The notes: generated by a model not told the origin, from the sequence alone. A stretch of DNA of 64,000 bases from Eleginops maclovinus (GCF_036324505.1 NC_086358.1:1292329-1356328); one strand, 5' to 3'; counted from the first letter of the stretch, positions 1 through 28,534 are shown. Made by a program: numbers and translations.

Positions 1-436
1 TGAGCTGCGATGGTAGCCTGTTGATATGCAGGGGAATGTGAATAACAACTTGAGTATTAGCATAAAAACACCAGCGCCCCCTGCTGGTCCACCGAAGACC
101 ACTCTGACAACAATAGGAGCTTTCATTGTCAGACATACAACAGTGACACGTGTATTCCTGTTAATATAGAAATGTTTTTGTTGTTTTTATACCGAAGCAA
201 TGCATTTTTGGATGCAACTGAAATGTCATAAATGTTGAATATATATTTAAAACAAAACAAATGTTTTACTGGTTTGTTTGTTTTGTTACACTTGATAGAA
301 TATTAAGTTGTTATAGTCCTGGAAAGTGTGTGAAATTTAGCTGGAAAAATCGAGAACCGCCCCTTTGAGTTTTTAAGAACACAAACATAAATAGACAAGC
401 TTCATTACAAGTGCTTAACATCATATTGTTTGATAT
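1..436. other. Left edge, no gene seen
   Basis: AT-rich non-coding DNA. I see no credible exon, RNA gene or promoter here; the sequence runs into a dispersed repeat at about 437. Confidence 0.5.
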
Positions 437-780
437 ATTGGAGCCCTTTGTTTACTTCTGGAACATAGTGGCATCACTATAAACCACTCGCCCTCCTATT
501 GGCTAGCATTCCAACACATTCAACCTGATAGTCTAAGGGGCGGGACATCTCTAAGCGGTTGACCAATCACAACAGAGCTGACCAGTCAGAGCAGACTGGA
601 CTCTGGTTTCAGACAGAGGGTGAACAGAGATGCTGCAGCACAGGCAGTCTGAGAAAGATAAAGAGCTTTTTGAACATTAAAGCATGGAGACATGTCACAG
701 GAGAGACTAAATATCAGGCCCCTTTATTGCATGTCTCAAAAAATAGAGTTTCTGGTCCTTTAATTTGAGAGAAATTGGCT
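437..780 (+). mobile_element. Dispersed repeat, copy 1 (no minisatellite)
   Basis: This segment (key pieces TTTGTTTACTTCTG, CTCCTATTGGCTAG, CTAAGGGGCGGGACATCT, TAAGCGGTTGACC) recurs with small changes at 31042-31150 and 28535-28631 on the same strand and at 20578-20790 inverted. Copies 2 and 3 run directly into 57-bp minisatellite arrays. Copy 1 instead continues as unrelated sequence after GATAAAGAGC. No coding capacity is visible, so it is best read as a non-autonomous mobile element or old interspersed repeat of unknown class. Terminal repeats and target-site duplications were not resolved. Confidence 0.6.
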
Positions 781-1096
781 TTAACAGTCTGTAAAATCGT
801 TCTTGATCACACCCTGCACCGCTGTATGCTTATCTTATCACTGCACCGCTCCTCTGCCTGCACCAGTGAACACTTTCGCTAAACATTAACCAGGAACAGT
901 ACATTTGACTTCGCCCTGCCCACGCAGAGCGGCTGAAAGTGTCACCTGGAAGCAGAATATCTCCTCTGTGGACAAACTGACAGGGTGGATCTCAGGGCTT
1001 TGCTGAAGTAATTCAGCAGCAGAAGCTGTCTGTCATCACACCGATTATTAGTTCAGTGTCAGGAGTCACTGAGCCGGAGAGGACCTCCCAGACCAC

Positions 1097-3076
1097 ATGG
1101 AGAGGTGAGTGTGTAAACAAGGCCCCAGTTAGATTTACAGATAATTTATGGTGGTTTCAGACGTTTATCATCGAAATATAATGAGGCTGTTATAAAGCAT
1201 CATTAAGGAAACGTGTCTTTTGTATTCAGCCTTTAAATCCAAAACAAATAGCTGTGATTATACTGGTAATTGCATTTACATGAATTCGTGGTGTACAATT
1301 TGATGATGTTCCTACCTATAATAAACACATTTATATACTATTATTAGATGTTTCATTATAGTGAAGTCAATTCAATAAACTTGTTCCTACTTTTCATGTT
1401 TTAACAACTATTGCCTCTCAGTTTATAAATGACTACAAACTCAGGCCTCAAATATATTCATTGTGATTCATTCACAGAGGTGTTATGATCTGTCATCTAA
1501 TATTTAACGAAATAGCTTTTGCATAATTCTATAAAGATACTGAAAGTATGTTTTGTAATTTGTGCAATATGTAGTTTGCTGCAATGAGTTGGCTTTCAAT
1601 CAAACAATAACAACAATAAGGACTTTGGGGAACTATGGTTCAGCTTCTCTCATTTAGAATATCTCCAGTGTTCATGCTTCAGAAGACTGTTTCACTCCAT
1701 AGAGGTCTCAGCCTCTCGAAAACAAACTAACTCTAATCAAAGTACATGGAAACACTGGATAGCCTAAGGCAGTTTTGCGATAGATATCTGCGTTTTCTCG
1801 GTGGACACTGGGTGGTGTGGCGGTCAGGTAAAAGCGAGTTTTTCTCAGCTTGTTTCCCTGATAACATAAGATCTATGTGTTCAGACGGATTCTATTTAGA
1901 GCTGAACTATTCACAGAGGTATTCTCCTGTCGAAAAGAAGCGGATGCAGTGAGAAAAGTCGGTAAAAACCTGGAATAAAACACTGTCATGTAAAACAAAA
2001 AGCGTCTAACGATGGACCCAAGGCGGTGTGGTTGCCAGATAAGAGCAGCGTTACCACGATAGTCTGGTACGATTGTACTTAAAATCTGGACCTTTATAAT
2101 GTTTTTACTGAGAGCCGAATTATCCATGTATATAATATTTTCCCTAAAACAAACTCACCTTTTATTAAAACCTGTAAAAATAACTGAATAAAAAAGTTTC
2201 ACTTCCAAAATAACTATTTTCTAGCGGACATTTGGTGAGTGGTTGCCAGATAAGAGCAACGTTGCCACGATTGTTTTACTGATCACTTAACATCCCAAAC
2301 TTTAAAATGTTTTTTACTGATTTATCCACAGATATCTCCTCTGTCGACAACATCCGGAACACCGATTATATCCAATAGAAACACTCAATAAAGCCGTTTC
2401 GCGTTTAAATTACGTGTTTCTCGGGTTGACACTGGGCAGAATGGTTGCTTTCCAAGCTTGTTTCTCTGATAACTTAAGATCCAGATAACTAACCAGCAAC
2501 ACATTTGACTATTTATTTAAAGGTATATCCTGGCCACCATTCAGACCCCTATGAATGGAAATCAGGTTTACTGACAACAAGGTTTACACAAATAGGCCTA
2601 CAATGAATTAGCTTGGCTGTTTGGTGCATATACATAAATACAATAAAATAAATAAAGATATAAAGAAATGGGCTCAACAGTGAGTAGCTATAAAGAGCAT
2701 GTGACAAATTGCTCTGAACAATAAAAAGATGGGCAATATACCAGAAATACATTTGATTGATTGTGTAATTTGTATTGTTTTAACATGGATACAAAAGAAA
2801 ACTATCCATCTGATTCACTTTAGTGTCCATATTCTGCCTTTGAGCAAGTGTCTGTGCCCCTGCAGTGTGGATCAGGATCCCCCCGGGCCCCTGGAGGTCG
2901 GGGTGGGCTGGGTTCTGGCCCGGCTGCAGGATGAGCCCTGGGCTCTGGGCGGCGCTGTGGTGATCGGGGTCTTTGTGCTCGGGTTTCTGGGTCTGACCGT
3001 CTTCGCTCTGCTGTTTGGATGCTGCTGCAGCCAGCAGAAACAGAACCAGAGGAGGAAGAGGGACGGAGTGATCTAG
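1097..3076 (+). CDS. smim5: Small integral membrane protein (SMIM5-like)
   Basis: Two coding exons join in phase: 1097-1104 (ATG GAG AG, donor GTGAGT) and 2866-3076 (acceptor CCCCTGCAG), giving 72 residues. The product starts MESVDQDPPG, has an amphipathic stretch (VGWVLARLQDEPW), one hydrophobic helix at about residues 31-54, then a palmitoylatable-looking CCC motif and a basic tail (QNQRRKRDGVI). Layout and the L-x-RLQ...CCC pattern fit the SMIM5/18/22 family of single-pass proteins. Its position immediately upstream of sap30bp and itgb4 matches human SMIM5. The molecular function is not established for the family. The tiny first exon explains why simple ORF calling gives a wrong N-terminus. 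SMIM6 or SMIM22 are alternative names; gene reality is more certain than the symbol. Confidence 0.68.
1790..2500 (+). repeat. Degenerate ~200-bp repeat in smim5-like intron 1
   Basis: Imperfect copies follow each other: GTTGCCAGATAAGAGC occurs at about 2031 and 2243, GGTGGACACTGGG / GGTTGACACTGGG at about 1800 and 2412, and TTGTTTCCCTGATAACATAAGATC / TTGTTTCTCTGATAACTTAAGATC near 1850 and 2460. The last phrase is also the core of the repeats at 54270-54970 in the itgb4 3' region, so this is a family dispersed across the window. Confidence 0.6.
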
Positions 3077-3317
3077 ATTATTCCACGTCTTGATGAAGAC
3101 CTTCCTTTTTAATGAAGCCTAGTTAGAGCTGGTTCACTCTGTTTGTCCTGAGTCCCACATTTCATGGTATTTGATGGTATATTGACTGTGTTTTTGTGGT
3201 ATTTGTACCTGTTTTTTTGTAGTTCTTGTCTATTTAATGATCTTTTACACTGTTATCTATGTTTGTTAATCTGAAAAGCCCACTGAGACGAACATGCTTT
3301 GTGATATTGGGTTCTAT

Positions 3318-3323
3318 AAATAA
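3318..3323 (+). terminator. smim5-like polyadenylation signal
   Basis: A canonical AATAAA lies 242 bases past the smim5-like stop codon. The intervening 3077-3317 is the probable 3' UTR. Confidence 0.6.
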
Positions 3324-3374
3324 ACTTTGATCTGATTTGATATCAGATTATCTGGGAGAATCGTACTTATTGGA

Positions 3375-5060
3375 TCAGAATCAGAATTCCTTTATTGGTC
3401 CCACGGCCAGGAGGTTTACATTGTTACAGCAAAAGTGGCACAGCAGCTAAATAATGCAGACAATAATAAAGACAAGCTAACTTATTAAATATATCAGAAT
3501 CAGAATCGGTTCTATTACAAAGTAGGTTTACACATGCGAGGAGCTTGCTTTGGTGCATACAAAGACACTGTTATGATAGCTATTTAAAACTACCATTTTA
3601 GGACTATTATAACACATAATCAATATTTACAAATGACAAATACTTCATACTGTATTTAAAGTGGAGATCTGTGCTGATTTAAAAGAGGTAGTGTGGAGAG
3701 GAAATGTGCAACATGTGCAGGATGTACACATTTAGAGTTGGATTTATAGAGAAGAAAGCTACACATTAGTCATTTAATACATAATAAAGACAAATAAGTA
3801 CACATCAATGGCTAAACATTTAGTATCAGCATCATTTAAAAAGTAAAGATAAGATAAAGGTAAGAATTACTTTATTGATCCCAGACTGAGACATTTTTGT
3901 GTGGCAGCAGCATAATGCAGTACAAGTCCTTGCACAAGTAAAACAACAGTTCAAAAGAATCAACATAAAGAAGAAATCGAAATAAACCAGTTTTCTAAAT
4001 ACAGCAAAATATAAGGCAGGATATTATATACATAGTAGTGCAGTGAATGGAATATTAAGTAAATATTAAATTAGTATTTATTATTAAACTAAGTGACATA
4101 AGTAACATCAGCGACCCCTCCCACCCTGAACTGTTTACGCCGCTCCCCTCTGGCAGGAGGCCGCGCTGCACCATCTTTGTATATTTGGTGTAAATACTTC
4201 TCTTTGGCAATTCATTTTTGAATGCTAAAAACTTTCTTTAAAATATTTTTTATTTATTCTCATTATATATTTATTTTTTGACCTACTTTTACAACTTAAC
4301 ACCAGACCCCAAAGTAAATTCCATGTATGTGTATACATACCGGACAATCAACTTGATTCTGATTACAGCATTGAGACAAAAATTATTAGGACATTTATAA
4401 AGAATCTAATGTTTTGTTGAACAATATAATTTCCCAAAAAAGAGTCTATATTGCACATTGCAGGTTTATTGCACAATATATGAACAGTCTGTATTGTGTG
4501 GCTTTCTACCAGGGGCCAAACACACTACACCACATATACAAGACCCAAGAGACAATCTGGGGTGGGTTTGTTAAATCTCAAGGACATAGTCTTGGTGAGG
4601 ATCAATATAAAGCCTTATTTGAGTATTTAAGAAATACTGGATTTCCCTCATTGTCATTGCTTTTTCTCTGACCTCTGGTTCACACCCCAGCACAGTGGGT
4701 GGCGGTAAGGCACCTTAAACGAGCTTAAACGTGAACCAAAAGAAGGAGATATAATAGATAGACATAATTCTATAATCCCCCTCTGGCTGGCAGACTGCTC
4801 CGTAGCCTCTCTTATGAACTGGACTTAACATGCACTCCTTCACATTTAACATTGTACATTTACATTATACTGATTTACATTATTACCTTATTTGTACATT
4901 TGTATATTTCTCATTTCTATTTCTTAGCTCTAATTATTTGTTATTTAATAATGAACGCCCTCAATATACTGTGTTTGCTTCAGGGTGATATTTAAGATTA
5001 CATTTTAACTGCTGCAACGAATAATGTTTCCCGGTTTGGGATAAATAAAGTATTTGTGAT
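3375..5060. repeat. Intergenic region with LINE-like 3'-end fragments
   Basis: No exon was recognised. Fragments of the type 'TTTATTGGTCCCA' and 'CTTTATTGATCCCAG' occur at about 3391 and 3871, and again at about 5771 inside sap30bp intron 1. The segment 4108-4370, with 'CTCTGGCAGGAGGCCGCGC' and a tail ending CTTGATTCTGATT, resembles the 3' end of a teleost non-LTR retroelement. The class is an inference from recall. The rest is AT-rich single-copy-looking DNA. Confidence 0.45.
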
Positions 5061-5072
5061 TCTGAGATAAGA

Positions 5073-5118
5073 ACTACATCTCCCAGGTGCACGCTGGTGT
5101 TGGGTTACAGTGACGTCA
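5073..5118 (+). promoter_or_regulatory. sap30bp promoter: ZNF143-like site and CRE
   Basis: ACTACATCTCCCAGGTGC at 5073-5090 closely matches the ZNF143/Staf element (ACTACAATTCCCAGAATGC type). TGACGTCA at 5111-5118 is a perfect palindromic cAMP-response element. Both sit within 85 bases of the sap30bp start codon, in a CpG-containing, TATA-less setting typical of housekeeping promoters. Binding itself is inferred. Confidence 0.65.
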
Positions 5119-5156
5119 TTACGCCGATACGCTACGGCACGTTGACGCACACAGTA

Positions 5157-21404
<16,248 letters not shown>

Positions 21405-22121
21405 CTTCACCACAGGCGGCAGAGGAAGCTGCGTGACCTGTGTTTAGGGCTGGGAGATGTGCGGAAACTCGGATATCACAACGTTTTCGGACTTCTTCTG
21501 TCGATATTGGACCATAGATACTGTCAGTGTTAACACAATGGGAATTTTGATAAAAGCTCATCAGTAATGTGGATTTTTTTACTTAAAAACCAAGAACAAA
21601 CACGACTTGCAATATCAAAAATCCCTCTAGGATATCCAGTCTCGTCTCCAGGTAGTCGAGATAACATCGGTGTGTTTCCCAGCCCTCCCTGTGCTCATTA
21701 TACATGTGAGGAAAAAGCGGACAAATGACAATATGGACTCTGTTTTTTTACAAACCGACAAATACCCTTACATCTAAAGACTCTATCTGCAGGATCCACA
21801 TCTGAATCCTGACTTGCATCCTCCAAGAAATGCTGCATGGAGATCTGTCATGTTTATGTTGTAGAGAACAATGTTTCCTGGTTGAAAAGTCTTTGGTTTT
21901 CTTCCAGTATCTTCACTCGTACTATAGCAGTTATATTTCTTTATCGCTCATTGTTTTTTCTGCTTTTTTTCTCCTTCATTGGGATATTGACTGAGCTGTA
22001 AGGGAAGATTAGTTTTTTTAGTTTGTACATATTTGATAAGGTGAATAAATGGATCACTTCTTGCCTTTTTTCAGATGGATTACTGTCTGTTTTTGTGCTT
22101 TCGTGTCGCATGTAAATTAAA
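21405..22121 (+). terminator. sap30bp 3' UTR and poly(A) signal
   Basis: Non-coding sequence follows the TGA at 21402-21404. The best late signal is ATTAAA at 22116-22121; an earlier AATAAA occurs at about 22044. No other feature was seen in this stretch. Confidence 0.5.
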
Positions 22122-22304
22122 AAGACAGTACATTCAAACACCTCACTCAGCAGAAATGAATGAAAATAATAATTCCCAAAAATATGTTTAAAGTATATGT
22201 TTAAATATACTTTAAGATCATGTTTAGCCGTCTCTACATTGCTGCGTTATGTGATCAGTGTCCCCCCCCCCCCCTCTCACTGTAGAAATGAAGTTACTGT
22301 GAAA

Positions 22305-22500
22305 ACTACACTGCGCATGCTCAGAGTAGTTTTCATTCAGTGTGCGCGGCAAATAAAATAATCACAAGCGGGGCAAAGCGCTCGCAGCCCCGCTATAACG
22401 TCATCTCCTAAGCCAGAGCTGATTGGCTGTAAGTGTGTGTGCCGCGAAAAAGTGTAGCTATGCAGAGGAGTCGAGAGAGCAGCGGTGAATAACGGAGTGA
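22305..22500 (+). promoter_or_regulatory. CpG-rich promoter-like segment
   Basis: Local CpG enrichment with an NRF1-like CTGCGCATGCTCA, a CRE-like AACGTCAT and an inverted CCAAT box (GATTGGCTG). It lies just upstream of a possible first exon with donor CTG|GTGAGC. It is about 180 bases past the sap30bp poly(A) signal and 7.4 kb before the itgb4 start codon, so it could serve an unrecognised gene or a distal itgb4 leader. Confidence 0.45.
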
Positions 22501-22501
22501 G

Positions 22502-23199
22502 ATGAGCGGACCCGCTGCTGGAGCTCTGGTGAGCGACCGATGATTGTCTGTGTAGCCTCGACAACTGATATTGTAACCATGGTGACGAGTGTCGCTGTGT
22601 TCCTTACGTACACAGGCTGGTGTTTTAGAGCTGAGGCATCACGGTGGTTGTCATTAAGTGTTGCTTTGTGATAGTGCTCTTTACTCCATGTATTAAGGAA
22701 CAAGACGCTTATATATACATATCTAAGTTGTTCTTGTCCCAGCAGTTTTGTACATATAAAAACGCCGCTGTTTACAGCATAGTTACTCCAAATGCTGGAG
22801 AACGCACGAGTCTATAAATAAGGAGAATCCTGTGGGAGCCGCCAATGAGCATCAGGCTGAACCACAGCATCAGGCACAGCTACGACCCAGGTCTCAGGGT
22901 CTCAATTGAGCCTCCGCTACCGTTAGCTCTGTTACTTAGCCGTTAGCAGGACCCAGTGTCTGCTAACGGCTAACACCTAACTCGCTCTTATCCTTCCAAT
23001 TTTATCACATATTACTCTCACTAGACAATTCAATACCAAATAGATGGTATGCAAAGTCTTTCATTAAAAAAAAAACCTAAACTTCTTATCCAATGGGTTT
23101 CAAGGATCTTGGAATTTTGCTGCTATTGGTAAAGAAGTCTAAATGTCTGTTATGGGGACATCCCTACTGGAAATTAAAAGACAAACCTCTCCTTGTATT

Positions 23200-23278
<79 letters not shown>

Positions 23279-23395
23279 TTTCTCAGGGTGTGCCTGTGTG
23301 GTCCAGGTGGAGGTTTGGACTCCATCTGGCTCCTATCAGCGATGCGTTCAGGGGTCATCATGCTTCTGAAGCTCCACCCGGGGTTAAAGTGGACA
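22502..23395 (+). CDS. Possible two-exon small ORF, unrecognised
   Basis: ATG at 22502 gives nine codons (MSGPAAGAL) to a good donor (GTGAGC at 22529). A downstream segment 23287-23395, with acceptor CTTTTCTCAG and donor GTGAGT, continues the same frame for 36 further codons (GVPVWSRWRFGLHLAP..., ending ...PPGVKVD). The join is in phase and open. A further exon would be needed to finish the frame; 24268-24297 is a weak candidate. A 10-codon upstream ORF starts at 22460. I do not recognise the peptide. It may instead be a non-coding leader exon. Confidence 0.25.
23202..23275 (+). repeat. (CA)n microsatellite, ~74 bp
   Basis: Pure CA run ending about 12 bases upstream of the possible exon at 23287. 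Confidence 0.97.
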
Positions 23396-23539
23396 GTGAG
23401 TAATTAAAATGTTGTTTACTTTCACAATCTGCACATGTTGTTTTCCACAGTAAGATGGGGAATGTGGGCGCAGTGTTAGTGAAAACTTTAAGTACATTTT
23501 GAGGAGAATACTTTCTACTTTTACTGTAACAGAGTATTC

Positions 23540-23885
23540 CTACACTCTGGTACTTCTACTTTTACTAAAGAACAACACCTGAGTACTTCTACTTTACTCA
23601 AGTACAAGACCTGAGTACTTCTACTTTTACTCAAGTACAAGACCTGAGTACTTCTACTTTACTCAAGTACATGATCTGAGTACTTCTACTTTACTCAAGT
23701 ACAAGACCTGAGTACTTCTACTTTTACTCAAGTTCAAGATCTGAGTACTTCTACTTTTACTCAAGTACAAGACCTGAGTACTTCTACTTTACTCAAGTTC
23801 AAGATCTGAGTACTTCTACTTTTACTCAAGTTCAAGATCTGAGTACTTCTACTTTACTCAAGTACCAGATCTGAGTACTTCTCCT
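23540..23885 (+). repeat. ~32-bp minisatellite (GAGTACTTCTACTTTACTCAAGT)
   Basis: About ten imperfect units built on AGTACTTCTACTTTTACTC and AAGTACAAGACCTG. Related single or inverted sequence occurs at 32035-32110, 51780-51810 and 63335-63610, so the array grew from a dispersed repeat common in this genome. Confidence 0.85.
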
Positions 23886-26441
23886 CCTCTGCTAACATCC
23901 TGATACTACACTACTTGCTCCTAACCACTTGAACACGTACCATCATTTGAACCGAATAAACCCTTAAATGTTTGCAGTGTATTTGTTGTGTTTTTGTTAT
24001 TATTCTCCCCCGTGTGTTCACTCCTCACCCTGTTCTCTCCCCCTTGCTGCACACTGTGGCAGATTTATTGGTGGCGAAAAAAAAGAGACGCCATTACATG
24101 CGCTGAATGAACCCACTGATCCAAAAAGTGCCCTTTTTGTCCTGTAAATGAGCGGGGCGGGGGGGGGGGGCACAGGCTGCAGTCTGAGGAGGCGCTGCAA
24201 GGGGACACCTCTCCTCTGCAGAAACAAGTGCATGCTTTTCTTGGATGGATTTTGTTTCCTCACAGCTGCTGTTCTGCGAATGACACCAGGTTACAGTGAG
24301 TACGCTTTAATTGTTCTGCCGATAACAGATGCTGAGATCGCTGCAGCGGGTCCTTACTGTGCTCTGTGTGAGATCCTATATTCAGATTCATTCTTATATT
24401 ACTATAATATTACTTATTTTCACTTTCACATTAAATAAAGGTGTTCCAGAGTGTAGCTACCAGCCTTTAATTGAGCTTTTTTCTACAAAGTCTTCTGAGT
24501 TGGGCTCTTTGCTGCATGCACTGATTGCAAAAGTTGAACACATAGTGAGAACGTTTGCTGTATGCTCTATAATGAAAATGAAAATCAATATTTCTACATT
24601 AATCACCGTTTATTTGCATTTGTCGACGTTTAGTCAATACTGTCTCACTGTGCCAGCTTTCCCTTTAAATATATTGCAGGGAATCAGGGTTGTGTGAGTG
24701 CATCAGCAGTGAGGATTATTTAATCCGTTTTTATTCGACATTTCAGGGAAAAATCCCTTTTAATTTGAATTAAATGTCAATATGTTTTATTTCTGAGTTA
24801 TTAACTTCACTATTTTGTAGTGAACGTTGTCAGATTGTCATTATACTCATAGTAATGTTCATAATGTTGCTTATTTCTCTTTTATATCATTTTCTTAATT
24901 TCTCTTCCCGTGTTTACATATCCAACAAAGCAAATTGGTGATAAACTAGATTTGGATTTTGGAAAAACTGCTGCTTTAGGATGCATCTTAAGGATTTATA
25001 AAGGATAGACTAAAAGTGTTCGCCGTGTAACACAACAGACCCAACGTTTATAAAGGGCCACTGCTGGAAGTCTGCGCCCTGCCTCTGATTACTAAAGCTC
25101 AGATCAGTCTTTAAGTCTCTTGCACAAATGAGTGAAAGTCAACGGTAGGTGGGCCACTCCCTCAGCTGTTTAGACCGGCACCGCTGCCAAAGTGTCAGCC
25201 CAGAAAGCCAGGGTGGGGGGGGGGGGGTAGAGGTTTTGTTCTCCTCTAAAGAAGTGGGCCTTTGTGTTGCAGCAGATCTGGTTGCTGGGAGCTGCTCAGA
25301 TATCCCAGTGTGGTTGGTACAGTGGAGAGGGAGACTCCTTCTGTCGCTGGGGCGTCCGACAGGGAGAGGCCTTCAACACTTTGTTTTAAAGCTGGGACAT
25401 TTCTGTGTTAGAGTGTGTACAATGACTGGACCTGTATTACATATTTAGCTGAGTGTACGTAAAATATCCCAAATGATTCAGAGATTCATTTTAATGAGCT
25501 GTCGTAAAGTGACTTCTTACGCAGTTTAAAACCACATATTTACCATAGATTTTAGAGGGTTTTTAACCAGAAGGGAATATAAGAGGGCGTTTCACCTAGT
25601 TTTCTTCACCTGATCATGGTTTCTGTATTCGACGGGCACCCTGCATACCGCTTTCTCCACTGGAAGGGGACTCTTGGAGGTCTCTTTATCTTGTTTTCTC
25701 CACTGTCAGAAACAAAAGGTACTTCATCACATTTTCTCCACTGGAAGTGCACCTTCAACTGGACCTCCTAACGTTTTCTCCTCTGGAAGATCTCCCTAGA
25801 GGGCACTGCGTCATGTTTTCTACACCAGAAAGGAACAATAGAGGACAGTTCCTCTCCACTTCAAAGACTCCTCATCGTCTTCCTTAGAGCTCATTGCACT
25901 CCATTTTCTTTACTGAAATCCCACTTTCTTCTCTGCATGAGGCTCACCTTGGAGGACACTCCTTAAAGTTTGCTCGCTCCCATGCCCTCCCAACCTTTTC
26001 CTGAGTCAACCAGTGCTTCACATCTTGGACCACAGGAAGTGACTCTACCTGCAGCAATGGGAGAATGGAGATGTGGCAACCATGATGCTCAGATAAAACG
26101 TCTGGCGGGTATAAAGTGCTCAGGCTCGGTTGTGAAATGGCAGACAGCAGTTTCCCACCGCCTGCAGGCAGTGTTCTGTGCCTGCCACTCCCCAGAGAGT
26201 TTGGGAGGAGGCCATGCAGGGAGGGGCCGCCTCCCCACTTCTCATGCCCACACAGGTGAACTTGTGCCTGGGAGGAATGCAGCAGGGAGGGGGGGGGGGG
26301 GTTTAGGTGTGGAGCTTTCAACTTTAGGGTGGGGAAGAGACAGAGGTACAGGAAGGGAGTTAACCTCTCTGTCATGGATACTCACCTGCAAGAGGAAGGG
26401 AGAGTGTGTGTGAGAGAGAGAGAGTGTGAGGGAGAGAGAGA

Positions 26442-26472
<31 letters not shown>

Positions 26473-26489
26473 GATAAAGGAGGGATCAA
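23886..26489 (+). other. Intergenic region, no gene recognised
   Basis: Contains short G-runs (about 24160, 25210 and 26290), a purine/TG-rich simple repeat at 26405-26470, and several short open frames without family similarity or convincing splice pairing. Nothing further is supported. Confidence 0.4.
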
Positions 26490-26774
26490 GTCACAGCACA
26501 CACACACACATTCACTCAGACTCTCATACCTCTTAGAGACTCCTGCAGACACACACTCAGCTGAGGACAAATAAGTCAATATTTAACCAGACCGGATTGT
26601 ACAGCAAGACAGAGACAAGAGAGGAGGAGGTCTTGAAGTCGGACTGGAAGGACGCTTTTATTTTGCAGCTGGATACAAACTTTCCCCCTGAACTCTCGGG
26701 TCAAACGAAGCGGGAAGGAGTCGGGAGTTTTTCTTTCTTATTTATTGTTGGACTTTGGACTGGGACTGGGCGCA
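26490..26774 (+). other. itgb4: Candidate untranslated first exon of itgb4
   Basis: The mammalian gene has an untranslated first exon. Here a leader-like stretch (CTCATACCTCTTAGAGAC through GGACTGGGACTGGGCGCA) ends in a plausible donor, GTGAGAGG at 26775, and lies upstream of the itgb4 ATG exon. No long ORF is present. The start site is unknown, and the link to itgb4 rests on position only. Confidence 0.3.
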
Positions 26775-28534
26775 GTGAGAGGTTTGTTTGATCAGTAGTT
26801 TCTTTGTGTCCTGGCTCTACATTTCTCCATTGTTTCCCACGTTTTTCTTAGTCCTTGCAACACACGCACTGATTATTCTGCTGGTTCTACTGGGAGACTT
26901 CAGAGCAAGGTGTATGGCTATAAACCAGGGGGTTATTTAACATTTATATGTGGTTTTACATTTGCAAGCTTGAACAGATTTGGATGTAGCTGTTTCTTCT
27001 TGAATCTGTTGTTTATTTCTGCATCAAAAACATGGACTAGTGTTCAAAGAAAAGTAGTTTGAAAATCTTGAAATCGTGAGAAAACGAGCTGCAAAAGCTG
27101 GGGTTTCCCAGGTATGTTTGGAAATGATTATGGCTCTGAGCTGTGCAGAAATGTGCTGTCTGTTTGTGCCACGGAGAGGAGTGTGTGACTCAGATCTATT
27201 TTCTGTCTCCAGCAAACTGTAATTTGTGTCTCCAAGTTTAATGTCAGTGTCATAAACGCCTGCACGCCTTTTGGTTTCTGAGCGAGAAGGATGAGTGTGT
27301 TTTTCTTTTTACCCCTCGGTCAATGATTTGTGACACCACCCACACCCACACCCACACACACACACACACACACACACCTGTAGCCAGCTCACAGCGAGGT
27401 GCTAAGGTGTTTTTCCCGTGTGTTTTTGAGCTCGTGTTTTTACACTTCGGAAGGGCCTTTTTCTCGCCTCGAGGAGAAATTCCTCCGTCAAGTTGTAAAT
27501 CCTGCAAACACAGATCATCTTTTTTAGGGGGTGACACATAATTGGTTATCTGCCCACGGAGACATTTCGTAGCACATAGTCGTTCCCTTTGTTCACTTCT
27601 TTCTGCCTTTCAGTCGGAGTCCTTTCTGCAGCTTCCTGTCCAGCAGATCCTCCTGTAAGACATCAGAATATAATTATGAAGGTTGATTTTACGGAGCATC
27701 TGCACAGCATGCAGTCTGGAAGATGTCCAGGTCCCACCCTGTTTTGGTTTTCCATCATTTTCTTATCATGCCTCAACAGGCTCTTTATCGGAAATTGGTC
27801 ATCTGATAGGAGCAGATTGTACGGCAATTTGAAACCGCAGGTATAAGAGAGTAGTCCTGTTATAATTTGAGAATAGGACTCCTAACCCACAAAGTGTGTT
27901 TACTGAGCTGCCGTTTCACAATGTCTGATCCAATCGAATGTTTTTGCTCCATCCTGTTTACAGACAAACAACAAACCAAAAACACGACGTCCCTTTCAGG
28001 AGGTAAAAAAGAAGAGATCTTTGGCCAGTTTTCCCCAACTTTTCTCTAGTTATAGTCCAAGTAGTTGGACATTTTATGAAATGTGTAACTTAGCCAACAA
28101 TAATGTGAAGGTATAAAGACCAGGTTATACTTTACGGCCCAGTATCTTTTCCCTAATCTTGCTTAATAATAAACAAAACAGACTGAAAATGTGGCTTCTT
28201 CAACGGAGGTAAAAATATGAGGTTTTTAGCCATTATTTTTCCCAAATGTGGAGATATTTGTGTTCAAACAGACAATCTTTACAACCAGATAATGGAGGTA
28301 AATGGATTTTATTGCAGTGGATTACAATGGATGATTGGTGGTTCATTTCAAGGACATCGCTAAGTCCAAATTGTGTCTCTTGTTATGGCGCCAAAAACAA
28401 ATGCTTGTAGCCACCTGGTAGTTTGGCACCACATTTTATAGGATCATCCTTGGTCCATAACTCACCTGTCCATCAAATCTTATGAACATCTGGTCTGTAG
28501 TTTTCAGTCTTCCTGCTGATGATTAATAAACATT
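26775..28534 (+). other. Presumed itgb4 leader intron, no gene seen
   Basis: Non-coding sequence with a CA run at about 27337-27377 and dispersed-repeat-like AT-rich DNA (28060-28500). I found no exon. Confidence 0.35.
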
